DNA of 64,000 bases from Stutzerimonas stutzeri (GCF_002890915.1 NZ_POUT01000001.1:62001-126000), one strand, 5' to 3'; counted from the stretch's first letter, positions 34,002-45,463 are shown. Numbers and translations are program-made. The notes: generated from the letters alone by a model not told the origin.

Positions 34002-34474
34002 GCCCGGCGCCTCATCAGTTGCGTCAGCATGCGGTCCAGCGCATTGGCGAAGGCCTGGCGATCACGCTCGCCATAGGCGGCCTGGCCGCCGCCGACCTGG
34101 CCCTGGTCGCGCAGGTCGGTGAACAGGTTGCGCACCGCCAGTCGCTCGCCCATGTTGCGCTCGTCGAACTCGCGCCCGCGCGGGTCCAGCGCGGCGACGC
34201 CCTTCTTCACCAGGCGGTCGGCCAGCGGCACGTCGCTGCAGATCACCAGATCGCCGGGCTCGGCATGCTCGACCAGATAATCGTCGGCGGCATCCGGCCC
34301 GCTCGGCACCACGATCAGCCTGACGCAGGCGAACGCCGGCTTGACCTGGCTCTGCCCGGCGACCAGCAGCACCTCGAACTTGCGCTTCAGCGCGAACCTG
34401 ATCACCTGGTCCTTGGCCGCCCGCGGGCAGGCATCGGCGTCGATCCACACACGCATCGGGGCCGACTCGTTCAT
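33998..34474 (-). CDS. YaiI/YqxD family protein (DUF188)
   Basis: The 158-residue product contains the family signature VWIDADACPRAAKDQVIRFA near 9-28 and VICSDVPLADRLVKKGVAAL, a PIN-like fold. The start at 34474 (MNESAPMRVWIDADAC) overlaps the stop of the upstream exporter gene as ATGA, which favours it over the ATG 18 bp downstream. Function is unknown; a nuclease activity is suspected from the fold. Its stop codon lies inside a repeat arm. Confidence 0.88.
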   Translation of the reverse strand: MNESAPMRVWIDADACPRAAKDQVIRFALKRKFEVLLVAGQSQVKPAFACVRLIVVPSGPDAADDYLVEHAEPGDLVICSDVPLADRLVKKGVAALDPRGREFDERNMGERLAVRNLFTDLRDQGQVGGGQAAYGERDRQAFANALDRMLTQLMRRRA

Positions 34475-35103
34475 GCCGCGGCGCGCCGAACCGTCGCCAG
34501 CAGGGCCGCGGCAGCGGCGAACATGGTGGCGAAGCTGCGGTTGACCAGCCGCTGCTGACGCGGCGTACGCAGCAGGCGCAGCACCCTGGCGGCGAGCCCG
34601 GTGTAGCCGGCCATGACCAGCAGATCCACCACCACCATGGTCGCCGCCATCTCGCTGTACTGCAGCAGCAGCGGCCGCTGCGGATCGAGGAACTGCGGCA
34701 GCACCGCGAGGATGAAGACGATCGCCTTGGGGTTGCTGGCATTGACCAGGAAGCCGCGCAGCACCAGGATCAACGGCCGGCCGATGGGCCGTGGCGCAGC
34801 GGAATCGTCCAGCGCTTCGGGCTGCGCCTGCCATTGCTTGAAAGCCAGCCACAGCAGGTAGCCGACGCCGAACCACTTGATCAGGCCGAACGCCAGTTCC
34901 GAGGTCGCCAGCACCGCGCCGACGCCGGCGGCGACCACGGCGATCTGCAGCACCAGCGCCAGTTGCAGGCCGATGGCGTTCCAGTAGCCGCGCCAGAAGC
35001 CGTACTGCAGGCCGCAGGACATCGACGCGATGGCCCCGGCGCCCGGCGACAGGCTGATCACCCAACAGGCGACGAAGAAAGCGAGCCAGGTTTCCAGCGA
35101 CAT
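34471..35103 (-). CDS. LysE/RhtB-family amino-acid exporter
   Basis: The 210-residue membrane protein begins MSLETWLAFFVACWVISLSP and has the signature SPGAGAIASMSCGLQYGFWR near 19-38, six predicted membrane helices, and LRGFLVNASNPKAIVFILAV. Members export homoserine, threonine, lysine or similar compounds; the substrate is not predictable. It overlaps the DUF188 gene by 4 bp. Confidence 0.88.
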   Translation of the reverse strand: MSLETWLAFFVACWVISLSPGAGAIASMSCGLQYGFWRGYWNAIGLQLALVLQIAVVAAGVGAVLATSELAFGLIKWFGVGYLLWLAFKQWQAQPEALDDSAAPRPIGRPLILVLRGFLVNASNPKAIVFILAVLPQFLDPQRPLLLQYSEMAATMVVVDLLVMAGYTGLAARVLRLLRTPRQQRLVNRSFATMFAAAAALLATVRRAAA

Positions 35104-35157
35104 GGTGATTGCCTCCCCTTCAAGCGGTTGCGTCGGCCGGGTGGTCGACGCTGCGGT

Positions 35158-35916
35158 TCAGTCCGGCGAGCCCTTGCCCAGCTTCACCGGTTCCTTGAGC
35201 TTGCGCTTCATGGCCTTGCGCATGCGGATGTTCAGCGCCTCGACGCCGAGCGAGAAAGCCATGGCGAAGTAGACGTAGCCCTTGGGCACGTGCACATCGA
35301 AGGCTTCGGCGACCAGCAGGGTGCCGACGACGATGAGGAACGACAGCGCCAGGATCTTCAGCGTCGGGTGCCTGTCGATGAAATCGCTGATGGTGCCGGC
35401 GGCCAGCATCATCACCAGCACGGCGATGACGATCGCCGCGATCATCACCGGCACGTTCTGCACCAGGCCCACCGCAGTGATCACCGAGTCGAGCGAGAAG
35501 ATGATGTCGATCACCGCGATCTGCAGGATCACCCCCAGGAAGCCGGCCTTCGCCGCGCCGCCGCCCTCGTGGCTTTCCTCCTCGCCCTCGACGCTGTGCC
35601 AGATCTCCAGGGTGCTCTTGAACAGCAGGAACAGGCCGCCGAAGAACAGGATCAGGTCGCGCCCGGAGACGCCCTCGCCGAGGAGGCTGAACAGGTCGTT
35701 GGTCAGGCGCATGACCCAGGCGATCGACAGCAGCAGCAGGATGCGCGTGCCCATGGCCAACGCCAGGCCGAAGAAGCGCGCCTTCGGCTGCTGCGCCTTG
35801 GGCAGCCGGCCGACCAGAATCGAGATGAAGATGATGTTGTCGATGCCGAGGACGATTTCCAGGGCGGTCAGGGTCAGAAACGCGACCCAGATTTCCGGGT
35901 TGCCAAGCCATTCCAT
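35158..35916 (-). CDS. TerC-family integral membrane protein
   Basis: The 252-residue protein starts MEWLGNPEIWVAFLTLTALE and has the family segment EIVLGIDNIIFISILVGRLP near 20-39, with acidic residues inside membrane helices, and a second IDIIFSLDSVITAVGL repeat. Seven to eight membrane segments are visible. Relatives (TerC, Alx, MeeF) affect tellurite resistance or manganese export, so a metal-ion role is plausible. It is spaced 6 bp from the upstream mechanosensitive channel gene in the same direction. Confidence 0.88.
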   Translation of the reverse strand: MEWLGNPEIWVAFLTLTALEIVLGIDNIIFISILVGRLPKAQQPKARFFGLALAMGTRILLLLSIAWVMRLTNDLFSLLGEGVSGRDLILFFGGLFLLFKSTLEIWHSVEGEEESHEGGGAAKAGFLGVILQIAVIDIIFSLDSVITAVGLVQNVPVMIAAIVIAVLVMMLAAGTISDFIDRHPTLKILALSFLIVVGTLLVAEAFDVHVPKGYVYFAMAFSLGVEALNIRMRKAMKRKLKEPVKLGKGSPD

Positions 35917-35922
35917 AGGGGG

Positions 35923-36503
35923 TTACTTCTCGTTGGAGCCACGCTGATAGAACTGCACTTCACTGCCGCGCCAACGGCGGACGGCCTTCTGGAAGAACAG
36001 GCTGTTGGGCACCTGCACGATGGCCCCGGTGTCCGCTTCGGCCACCTCTTCCAAGGTGGTGTAGAGCAGATTGATATCGATCACCCGGCCCTTGACGATC
36101 GGCTTGTCGAACGCTTCGACGATCTCCACCACATCGCCCAGGCGGAACGGCCCGACGGTGAGGATCAGCACCGCGCAGAGCAGGTTGGACAGCACGCTCC
36201 AGATGGCGAAGAAGGCGATCGCCGCCACCGCGACGAAACCGGAGATGGCCGTCCACAGCACGGTGGCGGAAACACCGAAGCGCTCCAGCACCATGATCAG
36301 CGCGCCACCCATGATGAACCAGCGGATGCCGCCGCGTACCGGCAGCAGCAGTTCCGGTGGCAACGGATAGCGCGACGACAGCCGCGTCAGCCCTCGGGCG
36401 ACCAGGCGCTGCAGGACATAGCCCACCAGCAGGATCAGCAGCACCTGCAGGCCCAGCAGCAGCTGGTCACGCCACTCCTGCGACAGCTGCAGCAATTGCT
36501 CGT

Positions 36504-36507
<4 letters not shown>
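35923..36507 (-). CDS. Small MscS-like mechanosensitive channel
   Basis: The 194-residue protein has three N-terminal membrane helices and the MscS pore/beta domain. The pore-lining helix region is VLWTAISGFVAVAAIAFFAI and the beta-domain is marked by GPFRLGDVVEIV. It lacks the C-terminal alpha/beta domain of E. coli MscS and so is a minimal version. The start overlaps the ABC-F gene stop by 4 bp (ATGA). A role in release of solutes during osmotic downshift is inferred from family. Confidence 0.87.
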
Positions 36508-38414
<1,907 letters not shown>

Positions 38415-38482
38415 AATGGCCGCGGAGTTTATCAGCTCGCCCGGAAAGCCAACCGGGCGCCGACGAAAAAAAGGCGCACGCC

Positions 38483-38959
38483 ATGCCCAATACCGATCTC
38501 TGGTCCTTCGCCCTCGCCTGCTACGCCCGCCCCGGCGTCGAGGACGCCTGCCTGGAACTGCAAGCCGGCGGGGCAGACGTCTGCCTGCTGCTCTGCGCGG
38601 CCTGGCTGCAGGCGCGCGGCATCGGGTGCAATGCGCCACGGCGGCAACGGCTCACGCGCCTGGCCATGCCCTGGCAGCGCCAGGTGGTGCAGCCGCTACG
38701 CCAGCTGCGTCAGGCCTGGCGCCCGTGCGCCGACGAAGACGCGACGCTGCAACCGCTGCGCGAAAAGCTGAAGGCGCTGGAACTCGAGGCGGAACGGGCG
38801 CTGCTGGTGAAACTCCAGGAAGCGAGCCAGGCCTGGCCGCCGGGTCCGGAGTCCGCGCAATGGCTGGCGCAGTTGCGCCCCGCGGGCGACTGCCGCGCGG
38901 CGCTGGAGATCCTGCGCCACGCGGCTCAGCAGACTCAGCTGGCGCTGCTTGGCGACTGA
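38483..38959 (+). CDS. TIGR02444-family protein
   Basis: This 158-residue protein starts MPNTDLWSFALACYARPGVE and contains ACLELQAGGADVCLLLCAAW, the characteristic opening of the TIGR02444/DUF2390 family of Pseudomonas and Vibrio. It is alpha-helical and has no signal peptide. Function unknown. It is divergent from the ABC-F gene and its 3' end overlaps the end of algP by 25 bp tail to tail. Confidence 0.85.
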   Translation: MPNTDLWSFALACYARPGVEDACLELQAGGADVCLLLCAAWLQARGIGCNAPRRQRLTRLAMPWQRQVVQPLRQLRQAWRPCADEDATLQPLREKLKALELEAERALLVKLQEASQAWPPGPESAQWLAQLRPAGDCRAALEILRHAAQQTQLALLGD

Positions 38960-39660
38960 GGAGGCGTGGCAGCGGGCTTGGCTGCCGGCTTGCGTGCGGC
39001 GGGCTTTTTCGTTGCCGCCGGCTTGGCGGCGGGCTTGCTGGCCACCGGCTTGGCGCCGCCGGTGGCTTGGCGGGCCGCAGCCGGCCTGGTTCGGCTGCCG
39101 GCCGGCTTGCTGCGCGGCGGCGTCCCGGCGGCCGGTGCCGGCGTAGCGGCTGGTTTGGCGGCACGCGCGGCCGGCGCCGGCTTGCTCGCGCTCTTCGCCG
39201 CAGCCGCCGGTTTGGATGCGCCGCTGCGGGCCGCGGGTGCTTTGCTCGCGATCGGCTGGTTGCGTGCCTGCAACGCCTGGTCGGCGGCATCGGCAACCTG
39301 GCGGATGCCCTGGGCCAGCTTCAGGCTTTGCTCGGTGTCGCGCTTGAGTTCGGTGACGTACGTCAGGGTCTCGCTCTGACGCGTCTGCAGCAGCGCCAGC
39401 GATGCTTCCAGTTCGTCGATCCGGGCACGCGCCTTGGCCTGGGCCTTGACCTTGCCCGCACTGCCGGCGTCGTCCAGCTTGGCACGGGCCTTGAGCAATT
39501 TGTCCTGGACCTTGCCACGCTGCTTCTGCAGCTTGGCAAGCGAGTCCTCAGCTTCCTTTCGCGCCTGGGTACAGGCCTTGTCCAGATGGTCGATGAGGCT
39601 GTGCGAAAGCTGCTGCAGCAGATGCAGCGGAGTGGTGACCGACTTCTTCTTCGCGGGCAT
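38935..39660 (-). CDS. algP: Histone H1-like regulator AlgP
   Basis: AlgP (AlgR3) is a DNA-binding H1-like protein linked to alginate gene expression in P. aeruginosa. The 241-residue product (start 39660, MPAKKKSVTTPLHLLQQL) has a coiled-coil N-terminal half and a C-terminal half of Ala/Lys/Pro repeats (KPAAKPAATKKPAARKPAAK). In P. aeruginosa this tail is encoded by 12-bp repeats that vary in number. Here the repeats are recognisable in protein but degenerate in DNA, so it is probably less variable. The algP-algQ-dsbB order is conserved. Confidence 0.92.
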   Translation of the reverse strand: MPAKKKSVTTPLHLLQQLSHSLIDHLDKACTQARKEAEDSLAKLQKQRGKVQDKLLKARAKLDDAGSAGKVKAQAKARARIDELEASLALLQTRQSETLTYVTELKRDTEQSLKLAQGIRQVADAADQALQARNQPIASKAPAARSGASKPAAAAKSASKPAPAARAAKPAATPAPAAGTPPRSKPAGSRTRPAAARQATGGAKPVASKPAAKPAATKKPAARKPAAKPAATPPQSPSSAS

Positions 39661-39790
39661 GAAAGTGCCTCCTGGCAGGATCGATGCCCCCATACTAGAC
39701 GGCCTGCCAGGCAGCCGCCAGCCACCCGGAAAACCTCGCGCTCGGCGTACCGGCCTGACGCGAGCGATCCGGCAGCCGTGCGGCCGATAC

Positions 39791-40255
39791 TCAGGCGGTA
39801 GCGGCGGCCTGCTTGTGCGCGTTGTGCAGCACTTCGATCAGGCAATCTTCCAGTTCGAAACGCTCGTGCAGCAGTTGGCCGAGCTGCCTGAGCTCATCGT
39901 CCAGGCCCGGACTGCCCAGGCAGTCGCCCTTCTCGCAACGGTCATTGAAGGCCAGTGCGACCTGAGTGATGGTTTCGATGCGCGGATATATCTGCTTCGC
40001 CAGTTCGATCCCGCGCACGTCGCCAAAGGCCTCGGCCTCGGCGAGCAATTGCTCGTAGATTTCGAAATGGCCGGCCGACACATAGTCGACCAGCAGTTCG
40101 CAGAACTTCTGCAATGCCTGGCGTGTAGCGCCATCGCGCTCCACATGCAGGTTGTCGAATGCGTTGATCAGTGCGTGACGTTCGTGCAGCCAGCGGTCGA
40201 TCAGCAGATGCACACCACCCCAGCGTTCCTGGGCGTTCCGACAGCTTTCGAGCAT
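39791..40255 (-). CDS. algQ: Anti-sigma-70 factor AlgQ/Rsd
   Basis: AlgQ binds region 4 of the housekeeping sigma factor and promotes sigma switching; in P. aeruginosa it affects alginate, siderophore and virulence genes. The 154-residue protein begins [20 protein letters not shown] and carries the sigma-contacting face [13 protein letters not shown] near 17-29 and [20 protein letters not shown]. Length and context (between algP and dsbB) match the family. Confidence 0.95.
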   Translation of the reverse strand: MLESCRNAQERWGGVHLLIDRWLHERHALINAFDNLHVERDGATRQALQKFCELLVDYVSAGHFEIYEQLLAEAEAFGDVRGIELAKQIYPRIETITQVALAFNDRCEKGDCLGSPGLDDELRQLGQLLHERFELEDCLIEVLHNAHKQAAATA

Positions 40256-40521
40256 GATGACCTCACTTCCCTAATCGATGATGCTTCTACGCCATTCCGA
40301 GACGTTTTTGTCTTTCGGTATCGGCCTTTGGGTGAGTGGCGGCAGCGAATGGCAAGATTCCGTCACCGCACGAGCAGACTATGCCGCGGCGCTCGAAGCA
40401 TCAAGCAATGCCGACGAAATTTCCGCGCCGCCGCTGGAAGGCTCCCCCGAGGTGCCGTGCACCCTGGAAAAGAAGACCATACAACCGCAACGGGAGTTCG
40501 CCGTTAGGGAAAAGGATTGGT

Positions 40522-41013
40522 TCAGTCGCGACGCAGCAGCTGCCAGGCGCAGAGGATCGCCATGCCGATGAACGCCAGCAGGCTCCATTCCGGAATGCTC
40601 AGGCCCAGCAGGGTCCAGTTCACTTCCGCGCATTCGGCGGTGCCATGCAGCACCAGCCGGACGATCTCCTGGAACGGCAGCGCTTCCATCATGTATTCCA
40701 GGCTCGGCAGGCAGCTCGGCAACTGGTCGGCCGGAATGCTCTGCAACCAGATCTGCCGAATCGCCGTGGCGCCACCGGCAAGCACGAACAGCAACGCGAG
40801 TACCGCGTAGATCCTCCGGCCGACCCGCGCCGGCCCGTGGATGGCGGCCACCAGGCAGACCAGGCCGAAGCCGATGGTGCAGATGCGCTGCACGATGCAC
40901 AGCGGGCAGGGCACCAGGCCCACGACGTGTTCCAGATAGAGCGCGACGACGATCAGCAGGGCGCTGCCGAGGAAGGCGAGAAGAAATAATGAACGAGGGC
41001 TGGCCAGGCGCAT
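40522..41013 (-). CDS. dsbB: Disulfide bond formation protein DsbB
   Basis: DsbB reoxidises DsbA and passes electrons to quinones. The 163-residue membrane protein has four helices, the first active-site pair in VPCPLCIVQR (Cys36/Cys39) and the second pair in SCLPSLEYMMEAL and GTAECAEVNWTLLG in the periplasmic loop. P. aeruginosa has two DsbB/DsbH paralogues; the position beside algQ matches the dsbH (dsbB2) copy. The gap before algQ is 266 bp and shows no gene. Confidence 0.92.
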   Translation of the reverse strand: MRLASPRSLFLLAFLGSALLIVVALYLEHVVGLVPCPLCIVQRICTIGFGLVCLVAAIHGPARVGRRIYAVLALLFVLAGGATAIRQIWLQSIPADQLPSCLPSLEYMMEALPFQEIVRLVLHGTAECAEVNWTLLGLSIPEWSLLAFIGMAILCAWQLLRRD

Positions 41014-41136
41014 GATGGCTCCGCTAGCTGGGCTGGAAAAGTCCGCTACGGTAGTGGAAAGCGGGATCGCCTTACAAGCCGCGCCAGGGTCGTGCGCATG
41101 CGTCAGGCCCGCGGCATGGCGGACCTGACTAGTCGA

Positions 41137-42354
41137 TCACAACGTGGCCGGAAGCGTACGGTCGAGCAGGCCGACGCCCTGCTGGAACAGGCGGTTGCTG
41201 CTTTCGGTATCGCCCAGCTGGGCCAGCAGGCGCGCCAGTTCGGCGCAGGTTTCCGGCCGATGATCGAAGCGCAGGCTCGCTTCCAGGTAATCGCGGGCCT
41301 TGCCCCACAGCTCGTTGCGCAGGCTCAGGCGCCCCAGCGCCAGCAGTAGCACGGCATTGTCCGGGTGGTCCTTCAACCAGGCTTCGGCCTGCGCGAGCTG
41401 GCGCGCCGGCTCGCGCCCGCGAACGCGGCCGTAGCGCTCCACCAGGCGCTCGTCGAACTGTCGCTTGATCGCCGCGAAGAGCACCTCTTCGGCCTTGGCC
41501 TCGGCGCCCAGGCGGTTCAGCCCATCCGCATAGGCACGCACCACCAGCGCCCCGCCACGCAGGGCGCTCGGTACCGTCTGCCAGCGTTGGTTGAGCACCT
41601 GCACGGCCTCCTCGGAGGGTTCCGCCGCTTGCCCGGCCTGCTCGATGGCAGCGGTCCAGGCGAGCACTTCCAGCTCGCCCAGGCGCGCCGGTGGCAATAC
41701 CCGATGCTTGCGCAGTTCCGGCAGCAGCCGGCACAGCGCCGGCCAGTCCTCGAGCTGCACGTACAGCTGTTGCAGCAGCGCAAGCACGTAGGGATGACGC
41801 GGATGCTCATCCTGCAATGCGCTGAGCGAAGCACGCGCCTCGGCGTACTGGCCGCGGGCGATCTGCAGCTGCGCCTGGGTCAGGCCGATCGCCAGCGCCG
41901 CCTCGGGCTCGCGCTCCTGCGCCTTGCGCAGCAGCTCGTCGCTCTGCTCGTGTTCGCCCAGTTCGTTGGCGGCGCGCGCCGCGCCCAGGTAGTGCACCAG
42001 CGGCTGGCGATCGTTGTCCGCCGCCAGGCGCAGATGAGCGAGGGCGTGGCTCCACTGCCCCTCGGCCAGTTCCCGCAAGCCACGCCGCGAGGCGTTCTCG
42101 ACCCGCCGGGCGCGGTGTCGGCGCGACCAGGGGTTGACCAGTGCGCCGGAGACCTGCAGCACACCAAGCAACCAGTGCAGCGCCACTGCCAGCAACCAGA
42201 GGCAGGCGACCAGCGCGAGGAAGACCCAGAAGCTCGACTCGTAACGGAAGCGGTCGTAGGTGATCAGCACATAGCCGGCGCTCTGGCTGATCGCCCAGCC
42301 GAGCAAGCCCGCGATGGCGAGCAGCAGAATGAGTACCAGGGCCAGGCGTTTCAT
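41137..42354 (-). CDS. hemY: HemY-type TPR protein
   Basis: The 405-residue protein has two N-terminal membrane segments (about 5-24 and 43-64) and a HemY_N region with YVLITYDRFRYESSFWVFLA, followed by tetratricopeptide-type helical repeats. It is the gammaproteobacterial HemY, a porphyrin-pathway associated protein, not the protoporphyrinogen oxidase of the same name. It overlaps hemX by 4 bp. An exact function is not established. Confidence 0.92.
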   Translation of the reverse strand: MKRLALVLILLLAIAGLLGWAISQSAGYVLITYDRFRYESSFWVFLALVACLWLLAVALHWLLGVLQVSGALVNPWSRRHRARRVENASRRGLRELAEGQWSHALAHLRLAADNDRQPLVHYLGAARAANELGEHEQSDELLRKAQEREPEAALAIGLTQAQLQIARGQYAEARASLSALQDEHPRHPYVLALLQQLYVQLEDWPALCRLLPELRKHRVLPPARLGELEVLAWTAAIEQAGQAAEPSEEAVQVLNQRWQTVPSALRGGALVVRAYADGLNRLGAEAKAEEVLFAAIKRQFDERLVERYGRVRGREPARQLAQAEAWLKDHPDNAVLLLALGRLSLRNELWGKARDYLEASLRFDHRPETCAELARLLAQLGDTESSNRLFQQGVGLLDRTLPATL

Positions 42355-43499
42355 GTGCGCTGCGCCTCCTGCTCGTCGGCCGCGGGTTCGGCTGGCGCGG
42401 CGCTTTCAGGTGTCTCCTGCTGCTGTACGTAGGCCTGCAGCGCCTTGAGCGCGGGCGCCAGGTCCGGCAGCGTCACCTGCACCTCGCGCCGCGACAGCGT
42501 CTCGATGCGCTCGCGCAGGCCGCGCGCCTGGCCGTTCTCCTCGCTGAAATGGTCCTGCAACAGCGCACTGGCCTGCTGCAGGGACTGCCGGTACACCTCG
42601 GCATTACCGTTGAGCACGGCCCACTGCGCCTGCTCGATGGCCAGCGACAGCGCCAGGCGCACCTGGCCCAGCGTCTGCCCCGCCAGCAGCGGCTTGACGT
42701 CGGCACTGGCATCGAAATCGACGCGCACGTAGCGGGTCAGCTCGTCCAGCCAGCGCTGCCAGCGGCTCTGCCCCGCAACCTCGGGCAACGCTTCGCCATT
42801 GACGAACTCCGGCGCCAGGGCGCTGAGCTGGCTGCTCTGCCCGCGCAGCGCGCCGAGCTGCAGGAACAGCCCGGTACGATCGAGTTCCGGCAGGCTGCGC
42901 AGCGCCTCCAGCCCTTCGAGCAGCTTCTGCCGGGTGGCATAGGCGCTCGGGTCGTCCTGCTTCTGCAGGATCAGGTCGGCCTCGTGCACCAGCATCTCGG
43001 CGCTCTTGACGTCCTGCATCGCCGACAGCTGCAGCATGGCCATGCGCAGCAGGTGTTCGGCCTCGGCCAGGCGCCATTGCTCGCGGCTGGCGCCGAGCAC
43101 CTGCTCGACGCGACCGGAGAGCCGCTGCTGGTCGCTCTGCAGCGCGGCCAGCAGGCGCCGCCGCTCCTCCAGTTCGGCGGCCGAGGGCAGCTGTTCCAGC
43201 CGACCGAGGCGCGCGGCCAGTTGCTGATCGCTAGCCGCCAGTTGCCGAGTCTGTTCGCTGGCGCCCTGCAATGCCTGGAGCTGGCGATCTTCCTGGGCAC
43301 CGAGCTGCTGCAATTGCCAGAGGCTGTAGCCACCCAGCGCGATGGCGCCGACACCGACCAGCAGCGCCAGCGCGGCCAGGGCTTTCCCAAGGCCACCGGC
43401 AGCAGGCTTGGATGGTTCGGACTGGACGGACTCGACGGCGGGAGTCGGCTCACTGGCAGGGGGTTGCAGCGGGTCTTTCTTGGAATCTGCTTCGCTCAC
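42351..43499 (-). CDS. hemX: HemX-like membrane protein
   Basis: I chose GTG at 43499 (VSEADSKKDPLQPPASEP), with AAGGATGG 6-13 bp upstream, giving 382 residues and leaving 16 bp to hemD; an upstream ATG inside the hemD end is less likely. The protein has a Pro/Ser/Glu-rich cytoplasmic tail, one membrane segment at about 38-60 (the run GKALAALALLVGVGAIALGG) and a long coiled-coil periplasmic domain. It is the HemX of E. coli type (uroporphyrinogen methyltransferase-like by name only; no methyltransferase domain is seen). Confidence 0.9.
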   Translation of the reverse strand: MSEADSKKDPLQPPASEPTPAVESVQSEPSKPAAGGLGKALAALALLVGVGAIALGGYSLWQLQQLGAQEDRQLQALQGASEQTRQLAASDQQLAARLGRLEQLPSAAELEERRRLLAALQSDQQRLSGRVEQVLGASREQWRLAEAEHLLRMAMLQLSAMQDVKSAEMLVHEADLILQKQDDPSAYATRQKLLEGLEALRSLPELDRTGLFLQLGALRGQSSQLSALAPEFVNGEALPEVAGQSRWQRWLDELTRYVRVDFDASADVKPLLAGQTLGQVRLALSLAIEQAQWAVLNGNAEVYRQSLQQASALLQDHFSEENGQARGLRERIETLSRREVQVTLPDLAPALKALQAYVQQQETPESAAPAEPAADEQEAQRT

Positions 43500-43515
43500 G
43501 TTTCCATCCTTTGCA

Positions 43516-44286
43516 TCAGGAAGCGGCCAGGGTGGTTTCCCGCAAGGCCGCCAGCAAGGCCGCGGCTCCTGCGCCACGGCAATCTACGATTCGTTTGGCG
43601 CCCAGCCGTCGAGCCATCTCGGCCACCCGCGGGCTGGGTACGAACAAGGGTAGCTCAACCACCTCGGGCCAGCTCTCGGCCGCCAGCTCGCGCAGCGACT
43701 GCAAACCCTGCCCACTGCTGACCACCAGGCCGTTGAGCCGTTCCGCTTCCAGGGTGGCGGCCAGGGCCCCCGGCGGATAGCTCGGCAGGTGGCGTCGATA
43801 GAGCTCGAGAATGTCCACCTGCACACCGCGGCTTCGCAACGTCTCGGCGAGGAATTCGCGACCGCCCTCGCCGCGCAGGATCAGCAGCTTCGGCTCCGGC
43901 CGGGCCAGCGCCTCGCTCAACCGTGGCAGGGCCAGCAGCGCCTCGCTGTCATCGCCATGCTGCGGCCAGCTCACATCCAGACCGTAGCCTTCGAGGATCG
44001 CGCCAGTGGCGGCACCGACGCTGAACCAGGCCTGGCCGAACGGCGGCTGCGGCCAGTAGCGGTCGAGCAGTTCGAGGCCCAGCCGCGCAGCCGGTTTGCT
44101 GACCACGACCACCGCGCAGTAGCGATCCAGTTCGAGGATCGTCGCACGTTGCTCGGCGGTTTCCGCCAGGGGCTCGATCGCCAGCAGCGGCAGGCTCGCA
44201 CTGTGGATGCCGGCACCGGCCAGGGTCGCCGCCAGTGCGGCACACTCCTCGGCCGGCCGGGTCAACAGCAGGCGCCAGCCGCTCAC
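43516..44286 (-). CDS. hemD: Uroporphyrinogen-III synthase
   Basis: HemD cyclises hydroxymethylbilane with inversion of ring D. Start is GTG at 44286 ([19 protein letters not shown]), overlapping the hemC stop by 4 bp (GTGA). The 256-residue protein shows TRPAEE at the N-terminus, [20 protein letters not shown] and [20 protein letters not shown] typical of the family. HemD sequences are poorly conserved, but context fixes the call. Confidence 0.95.
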   Translation of the reverse strand: MSGWRLLLTRPAEECAALAATLAGAGIHSASLPLLAIEPLAETAEQRATILELDRYCAVVVVSKPAARLGLELLDRYWPQPPFGQAWFSVGAATGAILEGYGLDVSWPQHGDDSEALLALPRLSEALARPEPKLLILRGEGGREFLAETLRSRGVQVDILELYRRHLPSYPPGALAATLEAERLNGLVVSSGQGLQSLRELAAESWPEVVELPLFVPSPRVAEMARRLGAKRIVDCRGAGAAALLAALRETTLAAS

Positions 44287-45221
44287 GCGTGCCCGGCCTC
44301 GCCATAGACCGCCTTGAGGATCTGCTCGGCGCCCTGGGCCAGCAGGTCTTCGGCGACCCGCACACCCAGCGCCTCGGCCTCCGCGGCCGGTGCACGGCCT
44401 TCGGCGCGCAGCAGCAGGGTGCCGTCCGGCTGACCGACCAGGCCGCGCAGCCACAACTGTTCGCCTTCGAGCACCGCGTAGCAGGCGATCGGCACCTGGC
44501 AGCCGCCGTTCAGGCGCTTGTTCAGCGCACGTTCGGCCGTGACCCGGGTGGCGGTCGCAGGGTCGTTCAGGCAGGCCAGCAATTGGTGCAACTCGCTGTC
44601 GGCGGTACGGCACTCGATGCCCACGGCACCCTGGCCGCCGGCCGGCAGGCTCTCGTCGACGCCGATGCTGGAGCGGATGCGCTCGCCGAAGCCGAGCCGG
44701 ATCAGGCCGGCGGCGGCGAGGATGATGGCGTCGTACTCGCCGGCATCGAGCTTGGCCAGGCGGGTGTTGACGTTGCCGCGCAGGAACTGGATCTTCAGGT
44801 CCGGCCGGCGCGCCAGCAGTTGCGCCTGGCGGCGCAGGCTGGAGGTGCCGACCACGCTGCCGGGCGGCAGCGCGTCGAGGCTGTCGAAACGGTTGGAGAC
44901 GAAGGCGTCGCGCGGGTCTTCGCGCTCGCAGATGCAGTACAGGCCGAGCCCGGCGGGAAACTCCATCGGCACGTCCTTCATCGAATGCACGGCGATGTCC
45001 GCCTCGTTTTCCAGCAGCGCGGTTTCCAGTTCCTTGACGAACAGGCCCTTGCCGCCGATCTTCGCCAGCGGCGCATCGAGCAGCTTGTCGCCGCGGCTGA
45101 CCATCGGCACCAGGCTGACCTTCAGCCCCGGATGCGACGCCTCCAGGCGCGCCTTGACGTATTCGGCCTGCCACAGGGCCAGGGCACTCTTGCGGGTGGC
45201 GATGCGAATTTCGCGAGACAT
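44283..45221 (-). CDS. hemC: Hydroxymethylbilane synthase (porphobilinogen deaminase)
   Basis: HemC joins four porphobilinogen units into hydroxymethylbilane on a dipyrromethane cofactor. Start at 45221 ([20 protein letters not shown]) gives 312 residues. The cofactor-binding Cys is in [13 protein letters not shown] near 239-251, and [20 protein letters not shown] and [20 protein letters not shown] are diagnostic. Upstream lie 242 bp containing a 10-copy 7-bp repeat before algR. Confidence 0.97.
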   Translation of the reverse strand: MSREIRIATRKSALALWQAEYVKARLEASHPGLKVSLVPMVSRGDKLLDAPLAKIGGKGLFVKELETALLENEADIAVHSMKDVPMEFPAGLGLYCICEREDPRDAFVSNRFDSLDALPPGSVVGTSSLRRQAQLLARRPDLKIQFLRGNVNTRLAKLDAGEYDAIILAAAGLIRLGFGERIRSSIGVDESLPAGGQGAVGIECRTADSELHQLLACLNDPATATRVTAERALNKRLNGGCQVPIACYAVLEGEQLWLRGLVGQPDGTLLLRAEGRAPAAEAEALGVRVAEDLLAQGAEQILKAVYGEAGHA

Positions 45222-45303
45222 GGGGCAATTCCAAAGCAGATGAACTGCCGGCGATGATAACAGGCCCGGTGCGCGGACTGGGCTGGCCGGGATCAAGGAA
45301 AGC

Positions 45304-45376
45304 AGCCGGAAGCCGGAAGCCGGAAGCCGGAAGCCGGAAGCCGGAAGCCGGAAGCCGGAAGCCGGAAGCCGGAAGC
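45304..45376. repeat. Tandem 7-bp repeat, about 10.4 copies of AGCCGGA
   Basis: AGCCGGA repeats exactly from 45304 to 45373 (ten full copies) plus three bases of an eleventh. It lies 83 bp upstream of the hemC start and 87 bp downstream of the algR stop. No gene is encoded across it. Confidence 0.97.
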
Positions 45377-45463
45377 GAATCAGGGTGCGATTTAGCGCCG
45401 AAGCGCCGTCAAGCTCGTTCCGCTTTTACTTCACGCTTCCAGCTTCAGGCTTCAAGCCGCTTC

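Noticed and set aside
45304..45376. CRISPR-like array
   Set aside because: The unit is 7 bp with no spacers, so it is a simple tandem repeat and not a CRISPR.
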